Shown here piece after piece: positions 17,344 to 27,183 of a stretch of 64,000 nucleotides of DNA. A program made the translations under genes and the position numbers. A model generated the notes under the pieces. That model had not been told where the DNA came from. It searched no databases and worked only from the letters and a program-made list of their open reading frames with translations. Origin of the DNA: Leptothrix sp. (in: b-proteobacteria) (GTDB lineage Bacteria; Pseudomonadota; Gammaproteobacteria; Burkholderiales; Burkholderiaceae_C); contig PNKD01000008.1 of assembly GCA_013822265.1 (NCBI GenBank), forward strand, positions 1 through 64,000, written 5' to 3'. The stretch's first letter is position 1; the number at the start of each line of letters is the position of its first letter.

Positions 17344-18144
17344 TCAGTCGGCTACCGCGGCGCGGTACGCGTGCCAGGACGCGTGCCCCAGCACCGGCCC
17401 CACCACCAGCAGCCCGGCAAAACCCGGCAGCATGGCCAGGAACACCAGCACCGCGATGCACACGCCCCAGAGCAGCATCACCGGCGTCTGTGTCAGCACC
17501 AGGCGCATGCTGGTCAGCCCGGCGCTGATGGCATCGGTGCGGCGGTGCAGGATCATCGGCATCGAGACCACGCTGACGGCGTAGATCAGCGTCGCGAAGA
17601 CGGCGCCCAGCGCCATCCAGACCACCAGGAACACGAGGTTCTCGCCCGACAGCAGCGCCGCAAGCGAGCCCTGGAAGTCGGGCATGCCGTCGAAGCTGAC
17701 GGCGAACACCACCAGCGTGGCACGCGCCCACACCATCTCCAGCACCAGCAGCACGACGCCGAAGATCGCCAGCTGACCGGTGCGCGCCTGCCAGGCGAGC
17801 ACCGAGTCGGCGAAATCGGGCTGCTCGCCGAGTTCGAGCCGCTGGCTGACACGGTACATGCCCAGGCACATGAAGGGGCCGACGAGCAGGAAGCCGCCCG
17901 ACAGCGCCAGCACGTAGGCCGGCGAGCTGCGGAAGACGAGCAGCAGCGCCCATCCCATCAGCGTGAAGCCGGCGCCGTAGAAGAGGCCGATGGCCGGCGC
18001 GCGCCAGAGGTCGCGCCAGCCCGCCTGCAGCCAGCGCAGCGGGTCGGACCAGCGCACGGTGTTGAGGACGACAGGCGGCGCGGTGGCCTTGTCGGTTTGC
18101 AGGTCGGGCGCGGTCGCCGGGGCGTCGTTCTCGGTCGGGCTCAT
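17344..18144 (-). CDS. DUF2189 integral membrane protein
   Basis: A 266-residue protein with a soluble acidic N-terminus and about six hydrophobic segments, beginning with the family region NTVRWSDPLRWLQAGWRDL. DUF2189 members are inner-membrane proteins of unknown function. The ATG at 18144 is chosen because the open frame upstream is not family-like and crosses a terminator. It follows the UbiB-like gene on the same strand but is separated from it by an intrinsic terminator. Confidence 0.85.
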   Translation of the reverse strand: MSPTENDAPATAPDLQTDKATAPPVVLNTVRWSDPLRWLQAGWRDLWRAPAIGLFYGAGFTLMGWALLLVFRSSPAYVLALSGGFLLVGPFMCLGMYRVSQRLELGEQPDFADSVLAWQARTGQLAIFGVVLLVLEMVWARATLVVFAVSFDGMPDFQGSLAALLSGENLVFLVVWMALGAVFATLIYAVSVVSMPMILHRRTDAISAGLTSMRLVLTQTPVMLLWGVCIAVLVFLAMLPGFAGLLVVGPVLGHASWHAYRAAVAD

Positions 18145-18173
18145 GCGCGGTGGGCTATGGGGTACGGGGTATG

Positions 18174-18200
18174 GAAAAGGGCCCCGCGAGGTTAGGGGCC
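18174..18200 (-). terminator. Rho-independent terminator after the UbiB-like gene
   Basis: On the minus strand GGCCCC, a 9-nt loop and GGGGCC are followed by CTTTTC. It lies about 80 nt downstream of the UbiB-like stop codon and 30 nt before the DUF2189 start. Confidence 0.7.
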
Positions 18201-18277
18201 GACGTGCCCGAAGTCCACCCGGGCTGGCCCTGAAAGGCGGCTGGCGGGCAGTCCCTTCCAGGCGCGGGCCTGGGCGA

Positions 18278-19987
18278 TCAGTCGTCTTGCGGGTCGTCGC
18301 GGTGCTGGGCGCTGCGGCGGATCGCGCGCAGCAGCCAGATGCCGCCCACCACAGCGCCCAGATAGCCCAGCAGGCCGAAGGCCGGCAGCCCCAGCAGTTG
18401 CGGGCCGCCACCCACCGTCATGACGATGGACGAGCCGATGATCAGCGCCGCGATGACCAGGGCGATGGACACCCGGCTGGCGGCGCGGTCGATCTGGTCG
18501 CCGGTGCGCTTGAGGTGCGCGATGTCTATGCCCACCTGCACCCGCCCCTGGCGCGCGCGGCGCATCAGCTGTGCCAGGTCGGCCGGCAGCTGGCCCAGCG
18601 TGCCCACCGTGTTGGTCAGGGCCTGCCAGCCGCGCAGGCCCATTGCCTTGGGCGTGTAGCGCGCGCGCAGCACCTGGCGCAGCAGCGGCAGCGCCTCGGC
18701 GGCCATGTGAAAACTGGGGTCGAGGCCGCGGCCCATGCCGTCGAGCGAGATGAAGGCCTTGATCAGCAGCGCCAGGTCGGCCGGCAGCGCCAGCTTGTGT
18801 TCACGCAACACGTTGGTCACCTCGACCAGCATCTGCGCCAGGTTGAGCTGCGCCAGCGGCGTGCCGTGGTGCTGGTCGACGAAAGCCTCGATCTCGTCTT
18901 CCAGGGTCGACACCTGCACGCCATGGCCATCGGCCTGCCCGGTCCACTCGATCAGCACGTCGGCGACCTCGGCCGGCCGCTTCTCGACCAGCCCCAGCAG
19001 CAGCCGCAGCAGTTCGTCGCGCCGCCGCGGCGAGAGCCGGCCGACCATGCCGAAGTCGATGAAGGCCAGCCGGTTGCCGGGCAGGTAGAAGACGTTGCCG
19101 GGGTGCGGGTCGGCGTGGAAGAAGCCGTCCTGCACGATCATCTTCATCACCGCGCGGCCGCCGCGATGCGCCAGCAGCTGGAGGTCCAGGCCCTCGCGCC
19201 GCGCGCGGTCGAGGTCTTCGCCGGGCACGCCCTCGATGCGGTCCTGCACGTTCACGCGCGGGCCGGTGTAGACCCAGTGCACGCGCGGGATCACCACCTC
19301 GGGCAGCGCCTTCATGTTGGCGGCGATGCGCTCGGCGTTGCGGCACTCGTGCGCCAGGTCCATCTCGAGCTTGAGGCTGCGGCCGAACTCGCGCACCAGC
19401 TGGCGCGGCCGGTAGGGGCGCAGCGCCGGCCAGTCGGTCTCGGCAATGGCGGCCAGGCGCTCGAGCAGGCGCAGGTCGGCCTCGACGGTCTCGCCTATGC
19501 CGGGGCGGCGAATCTTCACCACCACCTCGGTGCCGTCGGCGAGCGCGGCGGTGTGCACCTGGGCGATGGACGCGGCGGCCAGCGGCTCGGGGTCGAAACG
19601 CGCGAACACGGTCTCGGGCTCGGCGCCGAGGTCGATGCACAACTGGGCGCGCAGGGCCTCGAGCGGCACGCCCGGCACGCGGCTGTGCAGGCGGCCGAAC
19701 TCGGCGATCCAGTCGGGGCCGAAGAGGTCGGCACGGCCGGCCAGGATCTGCCCGAGCTTGACGAACGTGGGGCCCAGTTCCTCCAGCGCACGGCGCACCT
19801 GCACCGGCGGCGGCAGCCGGGCCAGATCGGCGGCGTGCTCGCGGTGCAGGGCGTGGCCGGCCTTGGCCAGGGCGTCGGCCAAGCCCAGGCGGCGCACCGC
19901 GTCGCCCATGCCGTGACGCATCAGCACGCTGGCGATTTCTTGCAGGCGCCCGATGTCGCGCGCCGCGCTCAGGGTTTCGAGCAGCAT
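18278..19987 (-). CDS. UbiB/ABC1-family atypical kinase
   Basis: A 569-residue membrane-anchored protein-kinase-like ATPase. Landmarks are the KxGQ motif (TFVKLGQILAGR), the Ala-rich loop AAASIAQVH, the DPHPGN catalytic region and DFG. Two hydrophobic helices near the C-terminus (about 505-560) match the UbiB membrane anchor. Family members support ubiquinone synthesis, but ubiE and ubiJ are not adjacent, so the exact role is open. Start 19987 matches homologous N-termini (MLLETLSAARD); a GTG at 20014 with GAGG 5 nt upstream is an alternative. Confidence 0.85.
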   Translation of the reverse strand: MLLETLSAARDIGRLQEIASVLMRHGMGDAVRRLGLADALAKAGHALHREHAADLARLPPPVQVRRALEELGPTFVKLGQILAGRADLFGPDWIAEFGRLHSRVPGVPLEALRAQLCIDLGAEPETVFARFDPEPLAAASIAQVHTAALADGTEVVVKIRRPGIGETVEADLRLLERLAAIAETDWPALRPYRPRQLVREFGRSLKLEMDLAHECRNAERIAANMKALPEVVIPRVHWVYTGPRVNVQDRIEGVPGEDLDRARREGLDLQLLAHRGGRAVMKMIVQDGFFHADPHPGNVFYLPGNRLAFIDFGMVGRLSPRRRDELLRLLLGLVEKRPAEVADVLIEWTGQADGHGVQVSTLEDEIEAFVDQHHGTPLAQLNLAQMLVEVTNVLREHKLALPADLALLIKAFISLDGMGRGLDPSFHMAAEALPLLRQVLRARYTPKAMGLRGWQALTNTVGTLGQLPADLAQLMRRARQGRVQVGIDIAHLKRTGDQIDRAASRVSIALVIAALIIGSSIVMTVGGGPQLLGLPAFGLLGYLGAVVGGIWLLRAIRRSAQHRDDPQDD

Positions 19988-20049
19988 GAGGTGCACAGTA
20001 TGGCCGCACCGCACGCTGCCCTCGACGCTTCGCGCAATGCGGCGCGATC

Positions 20050-20163
20050 AAGCTTCCCGCCACGGAACCGGCTCTGCCGGGCCGTAGGCGGACGGCCCCA
20101 TGGCCACGAAGAGGCCCTTGACAGGGCCCTGGGGGTAGCGAGCGCCAGCGAGCTTGGGGGCTC
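20050..20163. repeat. Dispersed GC-rich repeat, copy 2
   Basis: Contains CCGGCTCTGCCGGGCC, a variant centre with GGCCC inverted segments, then GGGGGTAGCGAGCGCCAGCG and CTTGGGGG. It is longer than copies 1 and 3 because the centre differs. It ends 2 nt before the lspA stop codon. Confidence 0.75.
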
Positions 20164-20165
20164 GT

Positions 20166-20687
20166 CTACCTGCCGCGGCGCACGCGCAGCATCTCGTCGA
20201 GCACGAGGCAGATCGCTCCCAGCGTGATGGCGCTGTCGGCGAGGTTGAAGGCCGGGAAGTAGCCGCCGCTGAACACCGGCGACAGGATCGCGAAGCGGAA
20301 CTGCAGGAAGTCGACGACGTAGCCGTGCAACAGGCGGTCGATGACGTTGCCCAGTGCGCCGCCCATGATCATCGTCACCGCAAAGCAGAACAGCTTCTGC
20401 GTCGGGTGGCTGCGGATCATCCAGACGATGAAGCCCGACACCACCAGCCCCAGGCCGGTGAAGAACCAGCGCTGCCAGCCCGCCGCGTCGGCCAGGAAGG
20501 AAAAGGCCGCGCCCTTGTTGTGGGCGCGCACGAGGTTGAACCACTCGGTGACGGGGCGGGCGTCGCCGAGCTGGAAGCTGCCGATGATCAGCGTCTTGGT
20601 CACCTGGTCGGCCAGGATGACGATGGCCGCCAGCCCCAGCCACAGCCAGAGCCCGCCGCCTTCCGAAGCGCCCGAACGCGAGGCCAT
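20166..20687 (-). CDS. lspA: Lipoprotein signal peptidase
   Basis: A 173-residue inner-membrane aspartic protease that removes lipoprotein signal peptides. Four membrane segments are visible. The catalytic aspartates lie in [14 protein letters not shown] and FNLADSAI, and the conserved NKGAAFSF loop is present. The ATG at 20687 lies 5 nt after the ileS stop, as in the usual ileS-lspA operon. Confidence 0.96.
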   Translation of the reverse strand: MASRSGASEGGGLWLWLGLAAIVILADQVTKTLIIGSFQLGDARPVTEWFNLVRAHNKGAAFSFLADAAGWQRWFFTGLGLVVSGFIVWMIRSHPTQKLFCFAVTMIMGGALGNVIDRLLHGYVVDFLQFRFAILSPVFSGGYFPAFNLADSAITLGAICLVLDEMLRVRRGR

Positions 20688-20692
20688 GGCGC

Positions 20693-23563
20693 TCAGGCCA
20701 CGGTGCGGGCTTCGCCCGCGCCGAACAGGTTGCTGGTGCAGCGGCCGCACAGCGTGGGGTGGTCGGCATCGTGTCCGACGTCGGCGCGCCAGTGCCAGCA
20801 GCGTTCGCACTTCCGGTGCGCGCTGGCCGCCACCTGCACCGCCAGCGGCGCGCCGTCGGGCGCGCCCGCCAGCGTCACCGCCGAGGTGATGAAGACGAAC
20901 TTCAGGTCGTCGCCCAGTGTCGTCAGCAGCGCGTGATCTTCGGCGGTGACGGTGAGCGCCACCTCGGCCTGCAGCGACGAACCCAGCCCGCCGGCGGCGC
21001 GCAGGGTCTCGATCTGCTTGTTCACCGCGTCGCGCAGTTCGCGCAGCCGCGCCCAGCGGGCCAGCAGCGCGGCGTCGGGCGTGGCCAGCGGCCAGTAGGT
21101 CTGGGTGAAGATCGAGTCGCCGCCACGACCTTCCGCGCTGAACACCTTCCATGCCTCTTCGGCCGTGAAGCTGAGGAAAGGCGCCATCCAGCGCAGCATG
21201 GCGTTCGTGACGTGCCACAGCGCCGTCTGCGCGCTGCGCCGCGCCAGGCTGCCGGGCGCCGTCGTGTAGAGGCGGTCCTTCAGCACGTCGAGGTAGAAGG
21301 CGCCGAGGTCTTCGCTGCAGAAGACCTGCAGCTTGCCCACCACGGGATGGAACTCGTTGACCTCGAAGTGCGCCAGGATCTCGGCCTGCAGCTGCGCCGT
21401 GCGCGCCAGCGCCCAGCGGTCGATCTCGAGCAGTTGGTCCAGCGGCACGACATCGACCCTGGCGTCGAAGTCCGAGGTGTTGGCGAGCAGGAAGCGCAGC
21501 GTATTGCGGATGCGGCGGTAGCTGTCCACCACACGCGCCAGGATGGTGTCGTCGATCGACAGGTCTGCCGAGTAGTCGGTGGCCGCAGCCCAGAGGCGGA
21601 TGATCTCGGCCCCCAGGGTGCCCGTGATCTTGCGCATCTCGATGAAGTTGCCCAGGCTCTTGCTCATCTTGCGGCCCTGGCCGTCGACTGTGAAGCCGTG
21701 GGTGAGCAGGCCGCGGTAGGGCGCGCGGCCCTCCAGCGCGCAGCTGATCAGCAGCGAGCTGTGGAACCAGCCGCGGTGCTGATCGTGGCCCTCGAGGTAG
21801 AGGTCGGCCTCGGGGCCGCTGGTGTGGTGGCCGGGGTTTTCGGCGGTGCCGCGGTGGCTGCCGCGCAGCACGTGGTTGAAGGTGCTGCCGCTGTCGAACC
21901 AGACGTCGAGGATGTCGTGGCTCTTGGCGTAGGTCTCCGCATCGGCGCCCAGCCACTCGGCCGGGTCGAGCTGGCTCCAGGCCTCGATGCCGCCGGCTTC
22001 CACCAGCGCCGCGGCGCGGTCCATCAGCGCCAGCGTGTCGGGGTGCAGTTCACCCGTCACCTTGTGCAGGAAGAAGGGCAGCGGCACGCCCCAGCTGCGT
22101 TGGCGGCTGATGCACCAGTCGGGCCGGCTGGCGATCATGTCGCGCAGCCGGGCGCGGCCGTTCTCCGGGTAGAAGTGCGTGGCCGCGATGGCACGCAGCG
22201 CGGTTTCGCGCAGGGTTCCCGGCGCCTTGTCGACGGTGCAGACACCTGCTCCCTCGTCCATGCGCACGAACCACTGCGCCGCGGCGCGGTAGACCACCGG
22301 CGTCTTGTGGCGCCAGCAGTGCGGGTAGCTGTGTTGCATCTCGCTGGTGGCAAGCAGCCGGCCAGCGTCTTGCAACGCCTGCACGATCATCGGGTTGGCC
22401 TTCCAGATGTGCTGGCCGCCGAAGAGCGGCAGCACGGCCTCGTAGGTGCCCGAGCCCATCACCGGGTTCAGGATGTCGTCGGCCTTCATGCCGTGGGCCA
22501 GGCAGCTGTTGAAGTCTTCGACGCCGTAGGCCGGCGAGCTGTGCACGAGGCCGGTGCCGTCGTCGGCGGTGGCGTAGTCGGCCAGGTACACCGGCGACAG
22601 ACGGTCGTAGCCCGCGTCGACATGGGCCAGCGGGTGGCGGAAGTTCAGCCCGGCCAGCTTTTCGCCCACCGTGGTGGCGAGCACGGTGCCCGTCAGGCCG
22701 TAACGCACCAGGCAGTTCTCGACCAGTGCCTGCGCCAGCAGCAGCAGGCCGCGCTCGGTGTCGACCAGCGCATAGACCAGCGCCGGGTTGAGGTTGAGCG
22801 CCTGGTTGGCCGGCAGTGTCCAGGGGGTCGTCGTCCAGATGACGGCGAAAGCGTCCTTGGCCAGTGCGCTCAATCCGAAGGCCGCGGCCAGCTTGTCGGG
22901 TTCGGCAGCCAGGAAGGCGACGTCCACCGTCGGGCTCTTCTTGTCGGCGTACTCGATCTCGAATTCGGCGAGCGACGAGCCGCAGTCGAAACACCAGTAC
23001 ACCGGCTTGCTGCCGCGGTAGACGTAGCCTCGCTCCATCAAGCGTTTGAGCACACGGACTTCGCCGGCCTCATTGGCCGGGTCCATGGTGCGGTAGGGCC
23101 GGGCCCACTCGCCCAGCACGCCCAGGCGCTGGAAGTCGGCGCGCTGCTGCTCGATCTGCTCGCTGGCGTAGGCGCGGCTCAGCGCCTGCACCTTGTCGCG
23201 CGGCAGGCCGCGGCCGTGGGTCTTCTCGATCTGGTTCTCGATCGGCAGGCCGTGGCAATCCCAGCCCGGCACGTAATGCGCGTCGAAGCCGGCAAGCTGG
23301 CGACTCTTGACCACCATGTCCTTGAGGATCTTGCCGAAGCCGTGGCCGATGTGCAGGGTGCCGTTGGCATAGGGCGGGCCGTCGTGCAGCACGAACAGCG
23401 GCGCACCGCGGCGGGCCAGGCGCAGGCGCTGGTACAGGCCGCCATCCTTGCCGGTGTCGTTCCACTCCTTGACCCAGGCCGGTTCGCGCTTGGGCAGGTC
23501 GCCGCGCATCGGGAAGGGTGTGTCGGGCAGGTTCAGCGTCTTGCGGTAGTCGGGGGCGTTCAT
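20693..23563 (-). CDS. ileS: Isoleucyl-tRNA synthetase
   Basis: A class I aminoacyl-tRNA synthetase of 956 residues that charges tRNA-Ile. It shows [11 protein letters not shown] (HIGH at 71-74), the editing domain in the middle, [10 protein letters not shown], the anticodon-binding region, and a C-terminal zinc ribbon with CERCW and CGRC. It lies between ribF and lspA on the same strand. A -10-like box at 23757-23762 gives it a promoter inside the ribF-ileS gap, with a leader of roughly 190 nt. Confidence 0.97.
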   Translation of the reverse strand: MNAPDYRKTLNLPDTPFPMRGDLPKREPAWVKEWNDTGKDGGLYQRLRLARRGAPLFVLHDGPPYANGTLHIGHGFGKILKDMVVKSRQLAGFDAHYVPGWDCHGLPIENQIEKTHGRGLPRDKVQALSRAYASEQIEQQRADFQRLGVLGEWARPYRTMDPANEAGEVRVLKRLMERGYVYRGSKPVYWCFDCGSSLAEFEIEYADKKSPTVDVAFLAAEPDKLAAAFGLSALAKDAFAVIWTTTPWTLPANQALNLNPALVYALVDTERGLLLLAQALVENCLVRYGLTGTVLATTVGEKLAGLNFRHPLAHVDAGYDRLSPVYLADYATADDGTGLVHSSPAYGVEDFNSCLAHGMKADDILNPVMGSGTYEAVLPLFGGQHIWKANPMIVQALQDAGRLLATSEMQHSYPHCWRHKTPVVYRAAAQWFVRMDEGAGVCTVDKAPGTLRETALRAIAATHFYPENGRARLRDMIASRPDWCISRQRSWGVPLPFFLHKVTGELHPDTLALMDRAAALVEAGGIEAWSQLDPAEWLGADAETYAKSHDILDVWFDSGSTFNHVLRGSHRGTAENPGHHTSGPEADLYLEGHDQHRGWFHSSLLISCALEGRAPYRGLLTHGFTVDGQGRKMSKSLGNFIEMRKITGTLGAEIIRLWAAATDYSADLSIDDTILARVVDSYRRIRNTLRFLLANTSDFDARVDVVPLDQLLEIDRWALARTAQLQAEILAHFEVNEFHPVVGKLQVFCSEDLGAFYLDVLKDRLYTTAPGSLARRSAQTALWHVTNAMLRWMAPFLSFTAEEAWKVFSAEGRGGDSIFTQTYWPLATPDAALLARWARLRELRDAVNKQIETLRAAGGLGSSLQAEVALTVTAEDHALLTTLGDDLKFVFITSAVTLAGAPDGAPLAVQVAASAHRKCERCWHWRADVGHDADHPTLCGRCTSNLFGAGEARTVA

Positions 23564-23756
23564 GGCAGGTCCTGGGGGCCGCGCGGGGCGGCTGGCAGTG
23601 CAGGCTGGAAGCCGCCGGGCGGCAGCCGGAGTGGCGCGGCCGGCTGGGCGCCCGCAGCGTCAGCGCAGGGGCCGGGCAATTCGGTCGCGCGTGCCCTGCC
23701 GGTGCGTAGGGGCGCGCCAGCGATGGTGCAGGGCGGAAGGCGTCGACATGCGGTGG

Positions 23757-23762
23757 ATTCTA
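23757..23762 (-). promoter_or_regulatory. Candidate -10 box for ileS
   Basis: TAGAAT on the minus strand inside CTTAGAATCCACC, the same 13-mer that precedes the SRP RNA. It lies just after the ribF stop. The 206-nt ribF-ileS gap holds no other recognisable feature. Confidence 0.5.
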
Positions 23763-23769
23763 AGCGGCG

Positions 23770-24771
23770 CTAAGCCGTGGTCCGCGCCGCCGCGCCGCCG
23801 GCGGCCACGTGCCAGGCCGCAGCGTCGGCGGCATCGCGGGCGATGCCTTCGCGCAGCATGTCCAGCGACGGGTACTTCACCTCGTCGTGCAGCTTGTGCA
23901 GCAGTTCCACGCGCAGCAGGCGGCCGTAGCCGCCGTCGGCGCCCAGCGCAGCCGGCCACTCGAGGCAGTGCACCTCGAGCAGCACGCGGCCGGCGTCTTC
24001 GACCGTCGGGCGCACGCCCAGGCTGGCCACGGCGGCCAGCGTGGCCAGGCCCAGGCCGTGCACGCGCACCGCGAAGATGCCGCGCGCGGCCGGGTGGGGG
24101 TGACCAAAGCGCAGGTTCAACGTGCGAAAACCCAGGTCGCGGCCCAGCTTGCGGCCGTGCTGCACGTGGCCGCTGATGCTGTAGGGCCGGCCCAGCAGCG
24201 CCTCGGCGGCGGCCATGTCGCCTCGTGCCAGCGCGTCGCGCACGGCCGAGCTGGACACGCGCAGCCCGTGCACTTCGTAGCTGAGCATGCGGGCCACGTC
24301 GAAGCCGGCACTGGCGCCCGCGGCGTCGAGCATGTCGTAGTTGCCGGCGCGCCGGGCGCCGAAGCGGAAGTCGTCGCCGACGAGTACGTACTTCGCGCGC
24401 AGGCCGTCGCGCAGGACGTCGTCGATGAAGGCCTGCGGTTGCATGGCAGCGAAGCGGTCGTTGAAGGGCAGCACCACCACCTCGTCGATGCCGCAGCGCT
24501 GCAGCTCGCAGAGCTTGTCGCGCAGCGTGCCGATGCGCGCCGGCGCCAGCTCGGGCTTGCCGGCGCGGCGTGCGAAGTGGTCGCGCGGGTGCGGCTCGAA
24601 GGTCATCACGCAGCTCGGCACGCCGCGGTGGCGGGCCTCGTTGATCAGCAGCGCCAGCATGGCCTGGTGGCCACGGTGCACGCCGTCGAAGTTGCCTATC
24701 GTCACCGCGCAGCCGCGGGCGCTGTCCGTGGCGACAGAGGGATGGCGGTGGAAGCCGCGTTGGATGCGCAT
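23770..24771 (-). CDS. ribF: Bifunctional riboflavin kinase / FAD synthetase
   Basis: Makes FMN and then FAD from riboflavin. The 333-residue product has the N-terminal adenylyltransferase half with TIGNFDGVHRGHQ and SSSAVRDAL, and the C-terminal kinase half with GHVQHGRKLGRDLGFRTLN. Length is typical of the family. It precedes ileS and lspA in the conserved order. Its ATG is only 8 nt after a GATAAT box. Confidence 0.96.
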   Translation of the reverse strand: MRIQRGFHRHPSVATDSARGCAVTIGNFDGVHRGHQAMLALLINEARHRGVPSCVMTFEPHPRDHFARRAGKPELAPARIGTLRDKLCELQRCGIDEVVVLPFNDRFAAMQPQAFIDDVLRDGLRAKYVLVGDDFRFGARRAGNYDMLDAAGASAGFDVARMLSYEVHGLRVSSSAVRDALARGDMAAAEALLGRPYSISGHVQHGRKLGRDLGFRTLNLRFGHPHPAARGIFAVRVHGLGLATLAAVASLGVRPTVEDAGRVLLEVHCLEWPAALGADGGYGRLLRVELLHKLHDEVKYPSLDMLREGIARDAADAAAWHVAAGGAAARTTA

Positions 24772-24779
24772 GGGCGCGG

Positions 24780-24785
24780 ATTATC
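24780..24785 (-). promoter_or_regulatory. Candidate -10 box for ribF
   Basis: GATAAT on the minus strand, 8 nt before the ribF ATG, within GATAATCC as also seen before the purM-like gene. It overlaps the stop end of the upstream glycosyltransferase gene. Confidence 0.5.
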
Positions 24786-25872
24786 CCGGCGGCAGACCCA
24801 GCAGGCGGCGGTAGAGGGCGAGGTACTCGTCGGCCTTGCACTCCCAGTCGTAGAGGGCGGCGTGAGCGCGTATGGCGTCGTGGCGGCCGGGCTCGCGCGC
24901 ACGCGCCAGGCCGCTTTCGACCACCGTCTTCATTGCCGCAGGCGTGAAGTCGTCGAAGTACTCGGCCACGTTTCCCCCGATCTCGGGCAGGCTGGTCAGC
25001 CGCGACAGGAAGACCGGCGTGCCGAACTGCATGGCCTCCACCGGCGGCAGCCCGAAGCCCTCGGTGAACGATGGGAAGAGGAAACCCGCGCAGTGCGCGT
25101 AGGCCCAGGCCTTCTGCGCATCGCTGATGCCGAGGTGGAACTCCACGTTCGGCAAGTGCGTGGCTGCACGCAGCGCCTGCGCATCGTCGCTGGGCGGACC
25201 GCTGAAGACGAAGCGCATCTCGGGCCAGGCTTGCGCCAGGCCGACGATGGCCTGCGGGTTCTTGCTCGGTGACATACGGCTGAGGTGAAAGAGGAAGGGC
25301 CGGCGGTCGTCGGCGGCCCACCCAGGCAGGGGTTCCTGCGGGCCGGCCGAGAGCGGACGCGCACCGCGCAGGATGACCTCCATCGGCCCCGTCCAGCCGA
25401 GGTGGCGGGAGACGTCGGCGGCGCTGTACCGGCTGATGGCCACCACCAGGTCCGTGCGGCGCATCAGCGCGAGCGTGCGGCGGTGGTGGCGCCACTTCGA
25501 GAAGGCGTTGCGGCCGTAGAGGTAGTTCAGGTCGTGCACGGTCACGATGCGCGTGCCGGTATCGCTGGGCGGCAGGTTCTTGTTCAACTGGTGCAGCGAG
25601 TGCCAGATGTCGTAGTGCACCGGCCGCACGTGGCGCAGGCGCTGCCAGCGGGTCACCGTGAGGTAGCCCACCTCGGGTCCGAACAGGCCCACGTGCTGCT
25701 CGCGCAGGTGGAAGTCGAAGTGCACGCCCAGCGCGCGCCAGGCTGCGGCGTGACGCGCCACGTGCTGGCCGGTCTGCAGCGCAAATTCGCCCAGCCCGTC
25801 CTGCAGCGAACCGATGTTGCCCAGGCTGATGCCGATGCGGTGGCGGATGGGCACGGAAGTGTCGGGATTCAT
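24781..25872 (-). CDS. GT4-family glycosyltransferase
   Basis: A 363-residue cytoplasmic glycosyltransferase with a GT-B fold. The C-terminal half shows the GT4 pattern: FLFHLSRMSPSKNPQ, a nucleotide-sugar region, and the E-x7-E type motif FPSFTEGFGLPPVEAMQFG. Sugar and acceptor cannot be read from sequence. It lies 16 nt after gmhB at the end of the GDP-heptose operon, so a heptosyl- or mannosyltransferase role in a surface glycan is a reasonable guess. Confidence 0.85.
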   Translation of the reverse strand: MNPDTSVPIRHRIGISLGNIGSLQDGLGEFALQTGQHVARHAAAWRALGVHFDFHLREQHVGLFGPEVGYLTVTRWQRLRHVRPVHYDIWHSLHQLNKNLPPSDTGTRIVTVHDLNYLYGRNAFSKWRHHRRTLALMRRTDLVVAISRYSAADVSRHLGWTGPMEVILRGARPLSAGPQEPLPGWAADDRRPFLFHLSRMSPSKNPQAIVGLAQAWPEMRFVFSGPPSDDAQALRAATHLPNVEFHLGISDAQKAWAYAHCAGFLFPSFTEGFGLPPVEAMQFGTPVFLSRLTSLPEIGGNVAEYFDDFTPAAMKTVVESGLARAREPGRHDAIRAHAALYDWECKADEYLALYRRLLGLPPG

Positions 25873-25888
25873 GGGGCGCGCAGTGTAG

Positions 25889-26443
25889 TCAGAGGCGTTC
25901 GATGTGCGCCCGGGCGTCGTCGAGGCTGGCCACGACGACGGTGCCCGCCGGCGGTGCTGCAGGATCCTCGGGGTCGGCCGCGGCGCGCAACAACAGGTTC
26001 AGGCCGACACCGGCGGCGCGGCCGGCCAGGATGTCGCTCGTCTTGTCGCCCAGCAGCACGGAGCCCGGCAGGTCCAGGCCGAGTTCGTCGCGCGCCCGCA
26101 GCAGCATGCCGGGCGCGGGCTTGCGGTCGGCGGACTCGGCGTGGTAGCGGCCGATGCCGGCCGTCGGGTGGTAGGGGCAGAAATAGACACGCTCGAGCGG
26201 CGCGCCCTCCTCGGCAAAGCGCTGCCGCATCCAGTCCGTCAGGGTGTGGAAGGTGGCCTCGTCGTAGTAGCCGCGGGCGATGCCGGCCTGGTTGGTGACG
26301 ACCACCGGCAACAGGCCGCGCTGGCGCGCGCTGCGCACGAGGTCGAAGATGCCGGGCAGGAATTCGAAGTCCTCGCGGCGGTGCACGTAGCCGTGGTTGA
26401 CGTTGATGACACCGTCGCGGTCGAGGAAGAGCGCGCGCTTCAC
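25889..26443 (-). CDS. gmhB: D-glycero-D-manno-heptose 1,7-bisphosphate phosphatase
   Basis: A 184-residue HAD-family phosphatase removing the 7-phosphate of heptose bisphosphate. It begins KRALFLDRDGVIN with the nucleophile Asp8 and acid Asp10, then VVVTNQAGIARG and the C-terminal GDKTSDILAGRAAGVG. The zinc-binding insert is only partly kept: CPYH is present, but the second Cys pair of E. coli GmhB (CDCRKP) reads SADRKP. The start is GTG at 26443, overlapping the hddC stop as GTGA, so the genes are translationally coupled. Confidence 0.92.
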   Translation of the reverse strand: MKRALFLDRDGVINVNHGYVHRREDFEFLPGIFDLVRSARQRGLLPVVVTNQAGIARGYYDEATFHTLTDWMRQRFAEEGAPLERVYFCPYHPTAGIGRYHAESADRKPAPGMLLRARDELGLDLPGSVLLGDKTSDILAGRAAGVGLNLLLRAAADPEDPAAPPAGTVVVASLDDARAHIERL

Positions 26444-27177
26444 GCGGTGCCGGCTCCGTCCACCGTGGCCGCGAGATCGGCCAGGTAGGTCTGCGCCAGC
26501 GCGTAGTCCTCGGGCACGCCGATATCGATGAAACGACCGGTCACCTCCAGTACCTCGATCGGGCGCCGCTGCAGCTGCGGCAGCAGGAAGTCGGTCTCGA
26601 AGGAAAAGGCGGTGGGCAGCGGGCTGCCTGCAAAGAGGTCGCGCGGCAGCAGGTAATGGCCGCTGTTGATCAGACCGGGGCCGCTGCAGCCCTTCTCCTC
26701 GAAGCCGGCCAGGCGGCCGCCTTCCACGCGCAGCCGACCGTAGCGTGCAGTGTCGTCGACGCGGCAGCCCAGCAGCAACGGGTGCCCGCTGTCGCGCCAG
26801 CGCTTCACCGCCGGTGCCAGCGTGAAGTCGAGGAAGGTGTCGCCGTTGAGCACCAGGGCGGCGTCGCCCTCGCAGCGTGCCAGTGCGGCGCGTATCGCGC
26901 CACCGGTGCCCAGGGGTTGCGCCTCGACCTCGTGCACGATCTCCATGCCGGCGTGGCGCAGGCCGAGGGTCTGCATGAAGGCCTCGGCGCGGTAGCCCAG
27001 CGACAGCACGACGCGCTGCACGCCCTGTCGTGCCAGCGCGGCCAGCACCAGCGTCAGGAAGGGCCGCCCGGCCACCGGCGCCAGCGGCTTGGGCCACTCG
27101 GGCACCACGGCGCGCAGCCGCGTGCCGAAGCCGCCGGCCAGGATCACGGCCTCATGGACGGCCTGCACGGGCTGCAC
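26440..27177 (-). CDS. hddC: D-glycero-D-manno-heptose 1-phosphate guanylyltransferase
   Basis: A 245-residue sugar-phosphate nucleotidyltransferase that activates heptose-1-phosphate with GTP. It shows the nucleotide-binding signature LAGGFGTRL and PKPLAPVAGRPFL near the N-terminus, LVLNGDTFLDF with the metal Asp, and GFEEKG. HddC is assigned over other nucleotidyltransferases because gmhA, hddA and gmhB are adjacent. It lies 6 nt after gmhA. Confidence 0.88.
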   Translation of the reverse strand: MQPVQAVHEAVILAGGFGTRLRAVVPEWPKPLAPVAGRPFLTLVLAALARQGVQRVVLSLGYRAEAFMQTLGLRHAGMEIVHEVEAQPLGTGGAIRAALARCEGDAALVLNGDTFLDFTLAPAVKRWRDSGHPLLLGCRVDDTARYGRLRVEGGRLAGFEEKGCSGPGLINSGHYLLPRDLFAGSPLPTAFSFETDFLLPQLQRRPIEVLEVTGRFIDIGVPEDYALAQTYLADLAATVDGAGTA

Positions 27178-27183
27178 CCCGGC

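Noticed and set aside
17990-20227. Plus-strand open frame of 745 codons opposite the UbiB-like gene
   Set aside because: Shadow of a gene with intact KxGQ, DPHPGN and DFG motifs; it also runs through a terminator and a repeat.
23564-23769. T-box or other riboswitch upstream of ileS
   Set aside because: No T-box core motif and no antiterminator/terminator pair was seen; only a -10-like box was found.
20759-23773. Plus-strand open frame of 1004 codons opposite ileS
   Set aside because: It mirrors the antisense of ileS codon for codon; the sequence has no domain and the GC-rich third position makes long antisense frames common.
25889-27097. hddC-gmhB fusion protein
   Set aside because: The long frame through hddC is in a different frame from hddC itself; gmhB has its own GTG start in a GTGA overlap.
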